From contig CAVPXS010000018.1 in assembly GCA_963709775.1 (NCBI GenBank), positions 322,245 to 386,244 of the forward strand: 64,000 nucleotides of DNA, given 5' to 3'. Position 1 is the first letter of the stretch; each line of letters opens with the position of its first letter. The position numbers were made by a program, and so were the translations under genes. Of this stretch, positions 7,445-16,519 are shown one piece after another. The notes beneath the pieces were generated by a model that was not told the DNA's origin, made no database searches, and saw only the letters and a program-made list of their open reading frames with translations. Source of the DNA: Salinimicrobium sp963709775 (GTDB lineage: Bacteria > Bacteroidota > Bacteroidia > Flavobacteriales > Flavobacteriaceae).

Positions 7445-10400
7445 CTAAGCCTCTTCCGAAGAAAGTTTGCGGGGCACGGTGCGTCGATGCTGGATGTACA
7501 TTTTCACATCTTCCAGAATAAGATAAAGACAGGGCACAATTAAGAGGATGATCGAAGTGGCAAAAACGATCCCGAAACCTAGCGAGATGGCCATGGGAAT
7601 AAGATAATAAGCCTGGCTTGAAGTTTCAAGAATAATAGGAGTCAAACCTCCAAAAGTGGTAAGCGTAGTAAGTATTATTGGCCTGAAACGGCGGAGACCT
7701 GCTTCGTGGATGGCTTCATAAATGGAACTGTTCTTCCGTTTTTTGTTGGCATAGTCAATCATAATAAGGCTGTCATTCACCACTACACCCGTAAGAGCGA
7801 TCACGCCCATTAGACTCACCAGGGAAAGGTCGTAACCCAACAGGATATGTCCTATCACCGCACCTACGATCCCAAAAGGGATAGCTGCCATCACAATAAG
7901 CGGCTGGGCATAGCTGCTAAAGGCTATTGCCAGTAGCACATATATGATCAACATGGCCATGGAAAAGGTGTTCCAAAGGGTGTCTGTAGATTCACGCATA
8001 TCTGCCTGGCTGCCTTCGAAGGTCCAGGTAAGTCCAGGGTAATCGGCCCGCAATTGTGGCAGTACTTCATTCTGTATCGCTGCAAGTACCTGTCCTACTG
8101 TATTGGCGGGTTCTACATCCAGGCCAACGTTAACTACCCGGAGGCCATCGCGCCTGTTGATGCTGCTAAAAGCCTCATCTTTTTCTATCTCTACTACATC
8201 CATCAAAGGCACCTCCACTCCTTGTGAGGTCCTTATGAGAAAATTCTCCAGATTCTGAATATTTCGTCTCTCTTCCAGGGGCAGTTTTACCCGCACCTCG
8301 ATCTCGTTTGTGGCCCGCATCTGCCTCATGGCCAAAGCCCCATAAAAAGCATCTCTTACCTGGCGCCCAACCTCGTTGGAGGTGAGACCAAGATTTCGCC
8401 CTTGTGGAAGGAGCTTGAAATCGAATTGCTGTTTTCCTTTATTATAATTGTCACTAATGTCCCGGGTGTTTTCAAAAGCTTCAAGTCTTTCTGAAAATGC
8501 TGTACTGGCTTTTTCCAGCACCTCAATATTGGTGTGGCTAAGATCAACACTTATTGCCTGTTGATAGCCGCCGGGGCCGCGCTCGGCTTCAAATGTTATC
8601 TGGTCTACGCCTTCAATTTCACCAATATTATCCCGCCACAATTCAATTACCTCCCTGGCGGTCATTTCCCGCTCATCGGGTGGTTTCATCACGATCTCCA
8701 CATCAATAAAGTTTTGTCCTCTCACATTGGTTTTCACACCTTCGGCAGCTTCAAAAAGGTTGTGCTTTTCAAACATTTCAAAGGTGGAGTTGGTGATCTC
8801 TTCGGCTACTTTCGCGGCTTGTGGGGTAGTGGTGCCTTCGGGCAGGCGAACCCCCGCTTCAATTTCATCGGCGGCTACTTCGGGCATCATGATCATTCCC
8901 ATATGGTCGCTGTAGCCATAGCCGCCCACCATAATTAAAAGTGCAATGGCTGCGGTAAGTGTTATATAGCGATACTTAAGGGATTTGTCCAGGAGCGGCC
9001 GGTAATAATTCTGTATAAATCTGTCAAAAGCATCAGCAAATTTTTGCTGCCATTTTTCCAGTTTGAGGGCCAGGCCTTTTGGTTTTTTCTCTTTAAGATG
9101 ACCGAGATGGGAGGGGAGGATGAACAGGGCTTCAAGCAGGGAAACCGCAAGGATCACGATCACCACTACAGGTAAGGGCCACCAGAATTTCCCTGTTTCC
9201 CCCGGCAAAAGTAACAGCGGTACAAATGCGATAATGGTGGTTGCTATACTAAAGACCACAGGCCGCGAGACATCTTTGGTCCCGGCAATGGCGGCCTGCA
9301 TAGGTTTGAGGCCTTTCTTACGATATTCATATACGTTTTCTCCTACTACAATGGCGTCATCCACTACGATACCAAGCACCACAAGGAATCCGAACATAGA
9401 GATCATGTTGATACTCACGCCCACCAGCGGAAGAAAAATTATTCCCCCTACAAAGGAGATGGTCATCCCCATCATCACCCAAAACGCCAGCCGGTATTCA
9501 AGGAACAGCGTGAGGATGATCAAAACTATGCCTATTGCCATTAAGCCGTTTTCGGTGAGCAGGGACAGCCGATCACTAAAGTCTTCGGCGCGGTTGCTGT
9601 CGATGCGGTAACTTACTCCCGGTGGAAGTCTAAAGTCATCCAGTATTCCCTGTACCGTCTCGGCAATAACGAGGGGAGACTGGTCTCCAACCCTAAAGAT
9701 CTCCAGGCTCACTGCCGGCTGCCGATTGAACTGCCCGTGAAAGCCTGATTCTTCAAAACCATCGGTCACTGTTGCTATTTCCCCCAGGGTTACCTTTGCT
9801 CCTGAATTGGAATTGATAATTGCAATCCTCCTGAAGTCTTCTGCCCATTGTTTTCTTTCCTTCATCCTGAGCAGGATCTCTCCCGATGCGGTTTCCACGG
9901 CTCCGGCCGGTACATCTTCGCTTGACTCGGCTACGATTCGGGCTACCTCGTCCAGGGTAAGGTTATATTTCCGCAGGTTATTTCGGGGGATTTCTATGTG
10001 AGTAAAGTAATCGGGCACATTTCCCAGATCTACCTGGGTGATCTCCGAATTGCTGAGCAGGATATTCCGCAGTTGTTCTCCAAGTTGACGCAGGGTCCAG
10101 ATATCCACCTGTCCGTAAAGGCTTATTTCCATCACATCCTGCTGCTGCAACTGAAGGCTTACCTGGGGTTGCTCAATATCATCGGGAAAGGTGCGAATCC
10201 TGCTTACGGCCTGATCAATATCCTGAAAAGCTTTCATTCGGTTGGCGCCCGCTATGAGTTCAATGGCAATTTCCCCCGAACCTTCCCTGGCGGTAGAAAC
10301 GATCTCCTTTATCCCCTGTATTCCGCGAATAGCCTCTTCAACCGGTAACAGGATTCCCTGTTCCACTTCGGCAGGAGCAGCTCCCGGATACTGTACATTT

Positions 10401-10570
10401 ACATTGACATAATCCAGCTGAAACTGCGGAAAAACCTCTTTCTGGATCTGCAGCATAGTCCAGATACCACCGGCTATGAGCAGGACCATCATTAAATTAG
10501 CAGCAATAGAATTGCGCGCCATATATGCAATGACTCCTTCCTTCCTGGTATTTGACTCTTTTTCGGCCAT
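7445..10570 (-). CDS. RND efflux permease (HAE1/AcrB family)
   Basis: The 1041-residue inner-membrane pump has the RND layout: TM1 (ARNSIAANLMMVLLIAGGIW), a large periplasmic porter/docking domain, a TM bundle from about 330 to 480, a second periplasmic domain, and a C-terminal TM bundle. TM4 includes GIVVDDAIVVGENVYEYRKK, with the paired Asp residues used for proton relay. A second conserved stretch reads LTGVVVNDSLIMIDYANKKR. It exports hydrophobic or amphipathic compounds by proton exchange. Its ATG overlaps the adaptor stop codon by one base (TAATG), so the two are translationally coupled. Substrate unknown. Confidence 0.95.
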   Translation of the reverse strand: MAEKESNTRKEGVIAYMARNSIAANLMMVLLIAGGIWTMLQIQKEVFPQFQLDYVNVNVQYPGAAPAEVEQGILLPVEEAIRGIQGIKEIVSTAREGSGEIAIELIAGANRMKAFQDIDQAVSRIRTFPDDIEQPQVSLQLQQQDVMEISLYGQVDIWTLRQLGEQLRNILLSNSEITQVDLGNVPDYFTHIEIPRNNLRKYNLTLDEVARIVAESSEDVPAGAVETASGEILLRMKERKQWAEDFRRIAIINSNSGAKVTLGEIATVTDGFEESGFHGQFNRQPAVSLEIFRVGDQSPLVIAETVQGILDDFRLPPGVSYRIDSNRAEDFSDRLSLLTENGLMAIGIVLIILTLFLEYRLAFWVMMGMTISFVGGIIFLPLVGVSINMISMFGFLVVLGIVVDDAIVVGENVYEYRKKGLKPMQAAIAGTKDVSRPVVFSIATTIIAFVPLLLLPGETGKFWWPLPVVVIVILAVSLLEALFILPSHLGHLKEKKPKGLALKLEKWQQKFADAFDRFIQNYYRPLLDKSLKYRYITLTAAIALLIMVGGYGYSDHMGMIMMPEVAADEIEAGVRLPEGTTTPQAAKVAEEITNSTFEMFEKHNLFEAAEGVKTNVRGQNFIDVEIVMKPPDEREMTAREVIELWRDNIGEIEGVDQITFEAERGPGGYQQAISVDLSHTNIEVLEKASTAFSERLEAFENTRDISDNYNKGKQQFDFKLLPQGRNLGLTSNEVGRQVRDAFYGALAMRQMRATNEIEVRVKLPLEERRNIQNLENFLIRTSQGVEVPLMDVVEIEKDEAFSSINRRDGLRVVNVGLDVEPANTVGQVLAAIQNEVLPQLRADYPGLTWTFEGSQADMRESTDTLWNTFSMAMLIIYVLLAIAFSSYAQPLIVMAAIPFGIVGAVIGHILLGYDLSLVSLMGVIALTGVVVNDSLIMIDYANKKRKNSSIYEAIHEAGLRRFRPIILTTLTTFGGLTPIILETSSQAYYLIPMAISLGFGIVFATSIILLIVPCLYLILEDVKMYIQHRRTVPRKLSSEEA

Positions 10571-11775
10571 TACTCTATGCTATCCTTTTCGCTTCCTTTA
10601 TTTTGCGCGGTAGTATTTTTCTCTGTGCGTAAGGCTATCCCTTCGGCTACCGTACTCAGGTTGGTGGTGACAATCTTTTCTCCTCCTTGTAAACCCTGGC
10701 TGATATATGCGTACCGGTTATCGGTTAATAAAACTTCCACTTCTTTTATGCTGAGTTTTCCGTCCATCATGACCCACACTTTATTATTGTCGCGCAGGTA
10801 ATCCCTGTTAAGCCGTACAACGTTCGATATCTCATTTCCTTCCACCAAAGTTTCCACAAAGGTGCCAATGATGAGCTCCGGTTTTCCTGCAGCTGTGTCC
10901 TGGGCGAGAGGATCTGGAACTTCCACCAGAATTCTCGCCTGTCGGGTTTGATTGTCTAAAGCTCCCACCTGGCTGGCAAGATATCCCGTACGGTAAGTGC
11001 CGGGTGGCCAGGCTGCAGTATTCCTAATTTGAACGGGAGATCCTTTTTTATGTTCTGAATCTGGAAATGTTAGCCAGCGCAAACGGGAAACCGGCAGACT
11101 CAGGATCACCCTGTATTGCTCGGTACCTACAATTCGACCCAGATCTTCACCGGGAGCAACCTGTGAGCCGGTGGTCACATTTTGTGTGATAATATGAGCA
11201 TCAAAAGGAGCACGAATGGTACTGCGATCCAGGTCCAGTCGCGCCTGATCTACAGCTGCCTGTGCAGCCTTTATCCTCGCCCTTACCGCGTTGAGCTGAG
11301 GTTGCCGCAACACCAGGGATTTTTCCTGCTGCGTTAAGGTTTGACCTCCCACCAGTTCCAGATCCTGCTGTGCCACTTCCTGGCGTCCCATTTCCACATC
11401 AAGTTCCGTTTGTGCCTGTAATAGTTCACTTTGTCGCAGTTCCAGGTTGTTCCGATAATCTGCAGGGTCTATTTGCAGGAGCACTTCTCCTTTCTTTACA
11501 AATCCCCCGGGCACAAAAGCAGGGGCACGACGTACTACTTCCCCACCTACACGGGCGCTAATGATCACATCTTCTACAGGTTCCACTGTGCCCGTAGCGA
11601 CCAGCAAAGGCGCAAAATTGCCTTCTTCTGCTTCTGTCACATTAACCAACATGGCCATTTCCCTTGTAGCTCCCTCTTTTTGGGCCGTGGGTTCACTCAT
11701 AAAAATAAAAGAGGTCACCACTATTGCCAAAACAATAATGCCTATGCAAATAAGAATGATCTTCTTTGTACTCAT
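10570..11775 (-). CDS. RND efflux periplasmic adaptor (membrane fusion protein)
   Basis: The protein begins MSTKKIILICIGIIVLAIVV, an N-terminal membrane anchor. It continues with the lipoyl half-motif (ATGTVEPVEDVIISARVGGE), an alpha-helical hairpin rich in Gln/Leu (about 115-185), the second lipoyl half (STIRAPFDAHIITQ) and beta-barrel domains. It bridges the permease and the outer-membrane factor. An upstream in-frame start at 11844 would overlap the previous gene by about 60 nt and gives no sensible signal, so ATG 11775, 10 bp after the outer-membrane factor gene, is preferred. About 401 residues. Confidence 0.93.
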   Translation of the reverse strand: MSTKKIILICIGIIVLAIVVTSFIFMSEPTAQKEGATREMAMLVNVTEAEEGNFAPLLVATGTVEPVEDVIISARVGGEVVRRAPAFVPGGFVKKGEVLLQIDPADYRNNLELRQSELLQAQTELDVEMGRQEVAQQDLELVGGQTLTQQEKSLVLRQPQLNAVRARIKAAQAAVDQARLDLDRSTIRAPFDAHIITQNVTTGSQVAPGEDLGRIVGTEQYRVILSLPVSRLRWLTFPDSEHKKGSPVQIRNTAAWPPGTYRTGYLASQVGALDNQTRQARILVEVPDPLAQDTAAGKPELIIGTFVETLVEGNEISNVVRLNRDYLRDNNKVWVMMDGKLSIKEVEVLLTDNRYAYISQGLQGGEKIVTTNLSTVAEGIALRTEKNTTAQNKGSEKDSIE

Positions 11776-11785
11776 GTTTTCACTT

Positions 11786-13204
11786 TTAAAGGCTGGTTTC
11801 TCTTTGGATATCAAAGGCACCTGCCAGGGCCCTGTACAGGCCAATTCTTATCTCCAGCAATACCTGCTGCGCCTCAATTATTTCCCTTTCCAGTTGCTGT
11901 TGCTCATCAAGCGCCAGCAGTACATCCAGGTATGGGCTCAATCCGTTGAGGAATTCAATTCTAAGTTGCCGGGAAGTTTTATTCGAAAGCTCAACTCTTC
12001 TTTCAAGTACCTCCAGTCTTTCAAGTTGTTTTTTTTCCTGAAGAAGTGCGTTCTCGACTTCTTCAAAAGCTGTAAGAACTGCCTGTCCATATTCAAAAAG
12101 TCGTTGATTCTTTACTGCTTCAGCACGATCTACTTCTGCTGAAAGTCTTTTACCGTAGATTAGTGGTGCCACTAAATTACCGGCCAGGCTGTAGGTCCAG
12201 TTCTCGAACAGGTTGCTTACTTCCGAAGAATTAAAACTCCCGGTTGCGTCGAGGGAAATAATGGGAAATTTGCTCCTTACCGCATATGCCATTTCACGGT
12301 CGGCTGCCAATACAAGGTTATAAGCCCTTTGCAGATCGGGCCTGCGACGAATGAGTTCCAGAGGTAATCCGGTCTTTGGTAGCGGAGGCAGCGAAGGTAG
12401 AATGCCAGATCGAAAATCTTCTATGTTCTGTGGTGGGCGACCCAGCAGTACTGCCAACCGGTTCTCCAGTACTTCAAGATTAGTTTCGTAAAATATCCTT
12501 AGATCGCGGGTGCTTTCCAGCAGCTGTTCCTGTCTCAAAATGTCAACAGCACGTATTTGTCCGCCGGCAAATCGGGCGCGGATCAATTTAACGATATCTT
12601 CATTGGTTTGGATTTGTTCCTCAATAAGCGCCAGCTGTCTTCGGGCAGTGAGAAACTCATACCAGGTGTTAGTGATCTCGGCCGAAATTGTCATCGCAGC
12701 GGCTTGATAGTCGCGTAAAATAGCTTCAGAAGTATATTTTTCGGCCTGTATTCCGGCACGAATGCGACCCCAAAGATCTAATTCATAGGAGGCAGCAAGA
12801 CCGGTCTCTAATCTCATGTCCCGGGAGAAAATTGTAGGCCGTCCGTCTTTTGATACTCCCGCAAAGGCATCTACCTGCGGAAAAAGTAAAGATCTTTCCC
12901 TTTTTACAACAGCCAGGGCAGCCTGGTATTCCTGCCAGTTTCCCGCTAGTTGAAGATTCTCCTGCAAGCCCTGTTCCACCAGGGAATCAAGGATAGGATC
13001 CTCAAAGCTCGTCCACCATTCATCGGGCAGGGGAGTGGTCCCCGGGGTTGAAAATTCCTCGGGTTCGGGGATAGGAGCTTCCTGCGGTGCGAGCCGGGGA
13101 GTGCAGGAAAAAAGAATTAAAGCACCCAGACCAAGGAGCAGCCTGAAGCTCTCAAAGAGATAAGTTCTTGAGGGAAGAGTGAAATATGTGGATTCCGGCT
13201 TCAG
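11786..13204 (-). CDS. RND efflux outer-membrane factor (TolC/OprM family), start codon unclear
   Basis: The protein has the NodT/OprM lipoprotein layout: a hydrophobic stretch ending LILFSC (lipobox Cys), PLPDEWWTSFEDPILDSLVE, and two long coiled-coil repeats (for example RQLALIEEQIQTNEDIVKLI and GLPLELIRRRPDLQRAYNLV). It forms the outer-membrane exit duct. The frame is open to 13204, but no ATG, GTG or TTG precedes the signal sequence. The first codon after the in-frame stop is CTG at 13204. An ATG at 13233 begins MKFNLNINCN in another frame and would join if one base were missing between them; the total then becomes 483 codons. A GTG at 12979 would delete the signal, so it is rejected. Confidence 0.88.
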   Translation of the reverse strand: MKPESTYFTLPSRTYLFESFRLLLGLGALILFSCTPRLAPQEAPIPEPEEFSTPGTTPLPDEWWTSFEDPILDSLVEQGLQENLQLAGNWQEYQAALAVVKRERSLLFPQVDAFAGVSKDGRPTIFSRDMRLETGLAASYELDLWGRIRAGIQAEKYTSEAILRDYQAAAMTISAEITNTWYEFLTARRQLALIEEQIQTNEDIVKLIRARFAGGQIRAVDILRQEQLLESTRDLRIFYETNLEVLENRLAVLLGRPPQNIEDFRSGILPSLPPLPKTGLPLELIRRRPDLQRAYNLVLAADREMAYAVRSKFPIISLDATGSFNSSEVSNLFENWTYSLAGNLVAPLIYGKRLSAEVDRAEAVKNQRLFEYGQAVLTAFEEVENALLQEKKQLERLEVLERRVELSNKTSRQLRIEFLNGLSPYLDVLLALDEQQQLEREIIEAQQVLLEIRIGLYRALAGAFDIQRETSL

Positions 13205-13233
13205 TTACAATTGATGTTTAAGTTGAACTTCAT

Positions 13234-13577
13234 CTTCAAACCCTTAAAGATCGAAGGGTTTTAAAGTTACAGATTTTTCGGATATAGGCAACCGGGATAA
13301 ACAGGTCTCAAAAAAGGCATTTTTGGAAGGTATTCGGAGGCTTTTTCAAAAACTTACAGAATAGACAGTTACAACTAAAACACTTCTCTATTCTTAAAGT
13401 TCATTTTCTAAAGTACTTTGATTTATCCGACTCTTGTTTAGCTACGGGTGATATTCTCTTATTTCATTTATGATAAGGCACCGTAACTTCTGAAGTTTTT
13501 TTGAACTGTGGTGAATAGTGAAAGTCCTATTGAAGTGGTATCTTGCACACCCTGTAAACAGGTAAAATATAATAAAA
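13234..13577. other. Intergenic region between the divergent efflux operon and patatin gene
   Basis: It holds the control region of the efflux operon, including one palindrome copy at 13308-13326. No gene, RNA or clear promoter box is visible elsewhere in the stretch. Confidence 0.6.
13308..13326. promoter_or_regulatory. Copy of the recurring 19-nt palindrome, upstream of the efflux operon
   Basis: TCAAAAAAGGCATTTTTGG differs from the consensus at two positions. It lies about 75-120 bp before the outer-membrane factor gene. Confidence 0.45.
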
Positions 13578-14399
13578 TTGGACCTTCCGGATATCTTCCG
13601 TTTTAGAAAAAAGTACGAGTATAAAGTAGGCATTAGCCTTAGTGGTGGCAGTGCCCGCGGGTATGCTCACGTGGGGGTGCTGCAGGCGCTGCATGAACAC
13701 GGGATTGAGCCGCAGATAATCTCGGGCACCAGTATGGGTGCAGTTGTGGGATCTTTATATGCCGCAGGATATTCTCCCGGAGGTATTAAAAAGATCCTTA
13801 CTGAAGAGACTTTTTCAAAGATGACCGGCTTTTCCTGGAGACGCACCGGGCTCTACAAACTGGAAAAGATGAAAGTGGCACTCCAAAGGTATATCGCCAA
13901 AGATGATTTCTCGGGTCTAAAAAAGCCGTTCTATCTCGCACTTTCCAACCTTAATAATGCCTGTGGCGAAATGCGTAGCAGCGGCCCTCTCTTTGATTAT
14001 ATTGTCGCCAGTTGCTCTGTTCCCGGGTTTTTTGCACCTATTGTGCTGGAGAAGACCAATTTCGTAGATGGCGGACTTTTTTGTAACCTTCCGGCTTCGG
14101 CTATCAGGGATAAATGTAAATATCTTATAGGTTCCCATGTTAATTTTCCGGGTCAAAAGGATAGTTTTCCGGGGCCGCGAAGCATTATGGAACGTGCTAT
14201 AAACCTGGGGATTACCCAGAATTCAAAACCTGAAATGGAATTGTGCGATTTTTTAATTGATCCGCCGCAAATGCAAAATTATACTTTGCTTGATTTTGCA
14301 AAAATCGAGGAAATTATTCGGGCGGGATATGAGCACACCAATAAAATGATAGAGAACGGGGAGATTCCTGTGGAGAAACTCAGGACGAGGGTAAAGTAG
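13578..14399 (+). CDS. Patatin-like phospholipase
   Basis: The 273-residue protein has all patatin hallmarks: the oxyanion-hole motif GGSARG (about residue 22), the nucleophile elbow GTSMGA (Ser about 53) and the catalytic Asp in FVDGG (about 161). It is a predicted lipid acyl hydrolase of the RssA/YchK-like bacterial branch, with no signal peptide and so probably cytoplasmic or membrane-associated. The only usable start is TTG at 13578, because an in-frame TAA lies five codons upstream. The physiological lipid is not predictable. A bidirectional terminator separates it from the next gene. Confidence 0.9.
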   Translation: MDLPDIFRFRKKYEYKVGISLSGGSARGYAHVGVLQALHEHGIEPQIISGTSMGAVVGSLYAAGYSPGGIKKILTEETFSKMTGFSWRRTGLYKLEKMKVALQRYIAKDDFSGLKKPFYLALSNLNNACGEMRSSGPLFDYIVASCSVPGFFAPIVLEKTNFVDGGLFCNLPASAIRDKCKYLIGSHVNFPGQKDSFPGPRSIMERAINLGITQNSKPEMELCDFLIDPPQMQNYTLLDFAKIEEIIRAGYEHTNKMIENGEIPVEKLRTRVK

Positions 14400-14507
14400 T
14401 CAATTAGCAGTGATCCCGGATAGGCCAGGGAATAACTTCACATCCAAATTCAGCAGAAAGATAATGCTATGTTTCAGCGACGAAACACGAAGCAACTTTT
14501 GACAAAA

Positions 14508-14546
14508 TAAAAAAGCAGCTTCCTTCGTAAAGAAAACTGCTTTTTA
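14508..14546. terminator. Bidirectional terminator between convergent genes
   Basis: The stem AAAAGCAG/CTGCTTTT has an 18-nt loop, with A and T runs on the two outer flanks. It serves the patatin gene (+) and the SYLF gene (-). Confidence 0.7.
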
Positions 14547-14560
14547 ATATTCGGGTTACC

Positions 14561-15106
14561 TTATTGTATTGGGGTATATTCAAATCTTTGTCCACCTACA
14601 GAGATTCCTGCCATGGCACCACCTTTAGGAACAGTAACAATTGCTACCCCGTCCAGGAATTCCAGATCTTCAGAAAATCCTTTGTCGAGGATCACGGCAG
14701 AGGCGTTAGCACTTACTTCATAACTGCCATCTTTAAAGCGTTGAAGAGCTTCTTCGGTTTCAAAGAAAAGTACCTCTACAAAGGCTTTTCCTCCCAATTG
14801 CAGCCCTATATCCACCTGCTTTAGATCGGCGTAGCCAATCAAATTTCCGTTGTCATAAACAACCCCGTTACCCGAGGCTCCGCCTATAATATAGGCTCCT
14901 TTCCCCACATTGGGAAAAATAGCGTATCCTGCAGCCGAATTAAAATATTCAGCCATCATAGGATGTTCTCTCTCGATCATTGCCTTTTCCTGTGATGCAT
15001 CGGTAATGAGGTCATCACTCGTTTTTTTGGCCGATCCACAAGCTGTCAGAACCAGAACTAACAATACAGTAGCTGTTCTGAGCAAATTTTTTGTCAAAGT
15101 TTTCAT
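14561..15106 (-). CDS. SYLF/YSC84-domain lipoprotein
   Basis: This 181-residue predicted lipoprotein has a signal ending LVLTAC. It shows the conserved SYLF core: AAGYAIFPNVGKGAYIIGGA, then GYADLKQVDIGLQLGGKAFV and a C-terminal GGAMAGISVGGQRFEY. SYLF (DUF500/Ysc84) domains bind phosphoinositides in eukaryotes; bacterial lipoprotein versions are envelope proteins of uncertain role. The gene is transcribed alone and convergent to the patatin gene. A partial palindrome lies about 91 bp upstream. Confidence 0.88.
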   Translation of the reverse strand: MKTLTKNLLRTATVLLVLVLTACGSAKKTSDDLITDASQEKAMIEREHPMMAEYFNSAAGYAIFPNVGKGAYIIGGASGNGVVYDNGNLIGYADLKQVDIGLQLGGKAFVEVLFFETEEALQRFKDGSYEVSANASAVILDKGFSEDLEFLDGVAIVTVPKGGAMAGISVGGQRFEYTPIQ

Positions 15107-15196
15107 CTTAATTGGTTTTCATTTAATGCTTTAAATTAGAGATATTTATACATATTTGATGTTAACCAGATGTTATTTTATTTACGGGTTTCATAT

Positions 15197-15215
15197 CTGT
15201 AAATGACATTTTTGA
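15197..15215. promoter_or_regulatory. Partial copy of the recurring 19-nt palindrome
   Basis: CTGTAAATGACATTTTTGA keeps the right half and centre of the consensus, about 91-109 bp upstream of the SYLF gene. Confidence 0.3.
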
Positions 15216-15336
15216 ACCGCAACATTTCGTTCTCATTTCTAATTATTGAGAAAACACTTCTTTTTTGAATTTCAATTTTCCTTCCTGAAAAACTCTGAAT
15301 TTTCCCTGGGCGTCATCTTTTGGCGCCACTCAGGTT

Positions 15337-15344
15337 TATGTTTG
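15337..15344 (+). promoter_or_regulatory. -7 promoter box
   Basis: TATGTTTG fits TAnnTTTG and lies 17 bp before the start at 15361. A TTTTG at 15318-15322 could act as a slightly close-spaced -33 element. Confidence 0.45.
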
Positions 15345-15360
15345 TATCAAATAAGAGGTT

Positions 15361-15747
15361 ATGGGAGATTTGAAAAAGTACCAACTGCTGGATTTTTTGG
15401 CAGAATGTTTCCTGGAGCGGGGAGCTTCGGTAACATATCTTGACATGGGAGGAATTTCAGGATTAAGAGTGATTTCTGAAGAAGGGCCGGCCCGGCTCTA
15501 TTTTTCCGCGGAAGAAGAGGTGTCAAAAATGGCATTTTTGAAAGGGGATCTTTCCGAAGAAATTATTATTCCCGTGCTTAAAACCCAGGAGGAGATACAG
15601 CTGAAGACTGCCCTGGCTCAACAGGGAATTGAGAATATAACAGTTTACAAACTTTCCCTGCATGAACGCTACATGTGGTACAGCAGGATATTTTTAAGTA
15701 AAAGCCAGGATAATTCCGTTTCGGTCAATGGGTCCTGTGGATTGTAG
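15361..15747 (+). CDS. Hypothetical protein (128 aa)
   Basis: This small acidic soluble protein begins MGDLKKYQLLDFLAECFLER. It has no signal peptide, TM helix or family I recognise. A -7 box directly upstream and ordinary codon use support a real gene. It contains an exact copy of the palindrome TCAAAAATGGCATTTTTGA (15523-15541), which encodes part of VSKMAFLKG. The C-terminal part is predicted mixed helix (ALAQQGIENITVYKLSLHER). No function is assigned. Confidence 0.7.
   Translation: MGDLKKYQLLDFLAECFLERGASVTYLDMGGISGLRVISEEGPARLYFSAEEEVSKMAFLKGDLSEEIIIPVLKTQEEIQLKTALAQQGIENITVYKLSLHERYMWYSRIFLSKSQDNSVSVNGSCGL
15523..15541. promoter_or_regulatory. Perfect copy of the recurring 19-nt palindrome, inside a gene
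   Basis: TCAAAAATGGCATTTTTGA is a perfect odd-length palindrome located within the coding region 15361-15747. Confidence 0.45.
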
Positions 15748-15922
15748 GGGTGCACAGAACAGGAGGCCGGAGCGGAAATTATCTCGATACCGGGAAAAGT
15801 ATTTTGGACCATAATTGTAAACGCAAAAAAGAGTTCCACTAGAAGAAGGCTTTAGCTAAAAGAAGATTTTATACTGAATATTGTATATTGAGAATGACTA
15901 TTAAACCTAAAAACCCGGAATT

Positions 15923-16414
15923 TTGAATATTTTATATCTACACGGCCTGGACAGTAAACTAAGCCCCGAGAAAAAAGCCATTTTAGAGAAGTATGGAAAA
16001 GTCTATGCGCCCGATCTTAATTATTATGATAATCCCGATGCGATACAGACAATTATTGATCTCCATACAGATGTGGAGATCGATGCAGTAATAGGCAGCA
16101 GCATGGGCGGTTTCGCAGGATACTACGTTTCAAACGCCCTTTCTCGCCCGGCGCTCTTGTTCAATCCTGCATTGATGGAGCGGTCTGTACCTCAAAATAT
16201 TCCGTCGCAAGAGAATTACAACAACCTGAAGCAGATCGTAATTGGCCAAAAGGATGATGTTGTTTCCCCGGCAGACACCCTCACTTTTTTGTCTGAAGAT
16301 TTTAACCCGGTAACAGATATTCACTTACACCTTGCTCCCCGGTTGGATCATAATATTCCGGTGGAATTTTTTGAAGAGGAAGTGGAGGCCTTCTTCAGGA
16401 AATTGGGCTACTAA
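15923..16414 (+). CDS. YqiA/YcfP-family alpha/beta hydrolase
   Basis: The 163-residue protein starts (TTG) as NILYLHGLDSKLSPEKKAIL, the LHG oxyanion signature of the short YqiA/UPF0227 esterases. The nucleophile elbow is GSSMGG (Ser about 55). The acid is probably in GQKDDVVSP and the catalytic His in LDHNIP near the C-terminus. It is cytoplasmic, with no signal. YqiA acts as a broad esterase on acyl-CoA or short esters in vitro; the natural substrate is unknown. Length is normal for the family, so the TTG start is credible. Confidence 0.85.
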   Translation: MNILYLHGLDSKLSPEKKAILEKYGKVYAPDLNYYDNPDAIQTIIDLHTDVEIDAVIGSSMGGFAGYYVSNALSRPALLFNPALMERSVPQNIPSQENYNNLKQIVIGQKDDVVSPADTLTFLSEDFNPVTDIHLHLAPRLDHNIPVEFFEEEVEAFFRKLGY

Positions 16415-16519
16415 GATTGAATTTGCTCCCGGTTTAAAAAAGTCTTCCTTCTGAAAATCTCTCCGGGACTTTTTGGTTTCCCGCGAGAGACGTAAATTAG
16501 TGAAATCAAAAAAAGAAAG

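Noticed and set aside
8534..8938. Plus-strand frame opposite the efflux permease
   Set aside because: Shadow of the permease gene; composition and lack of motifs fit an antisense artefact.
11776..11844. Longer start of the efflux adaptor
   Set aside because: It overlaps the outer-membrane factor gene; ATG 11775 gives a proper membrane anchor and a 10-bp gap.
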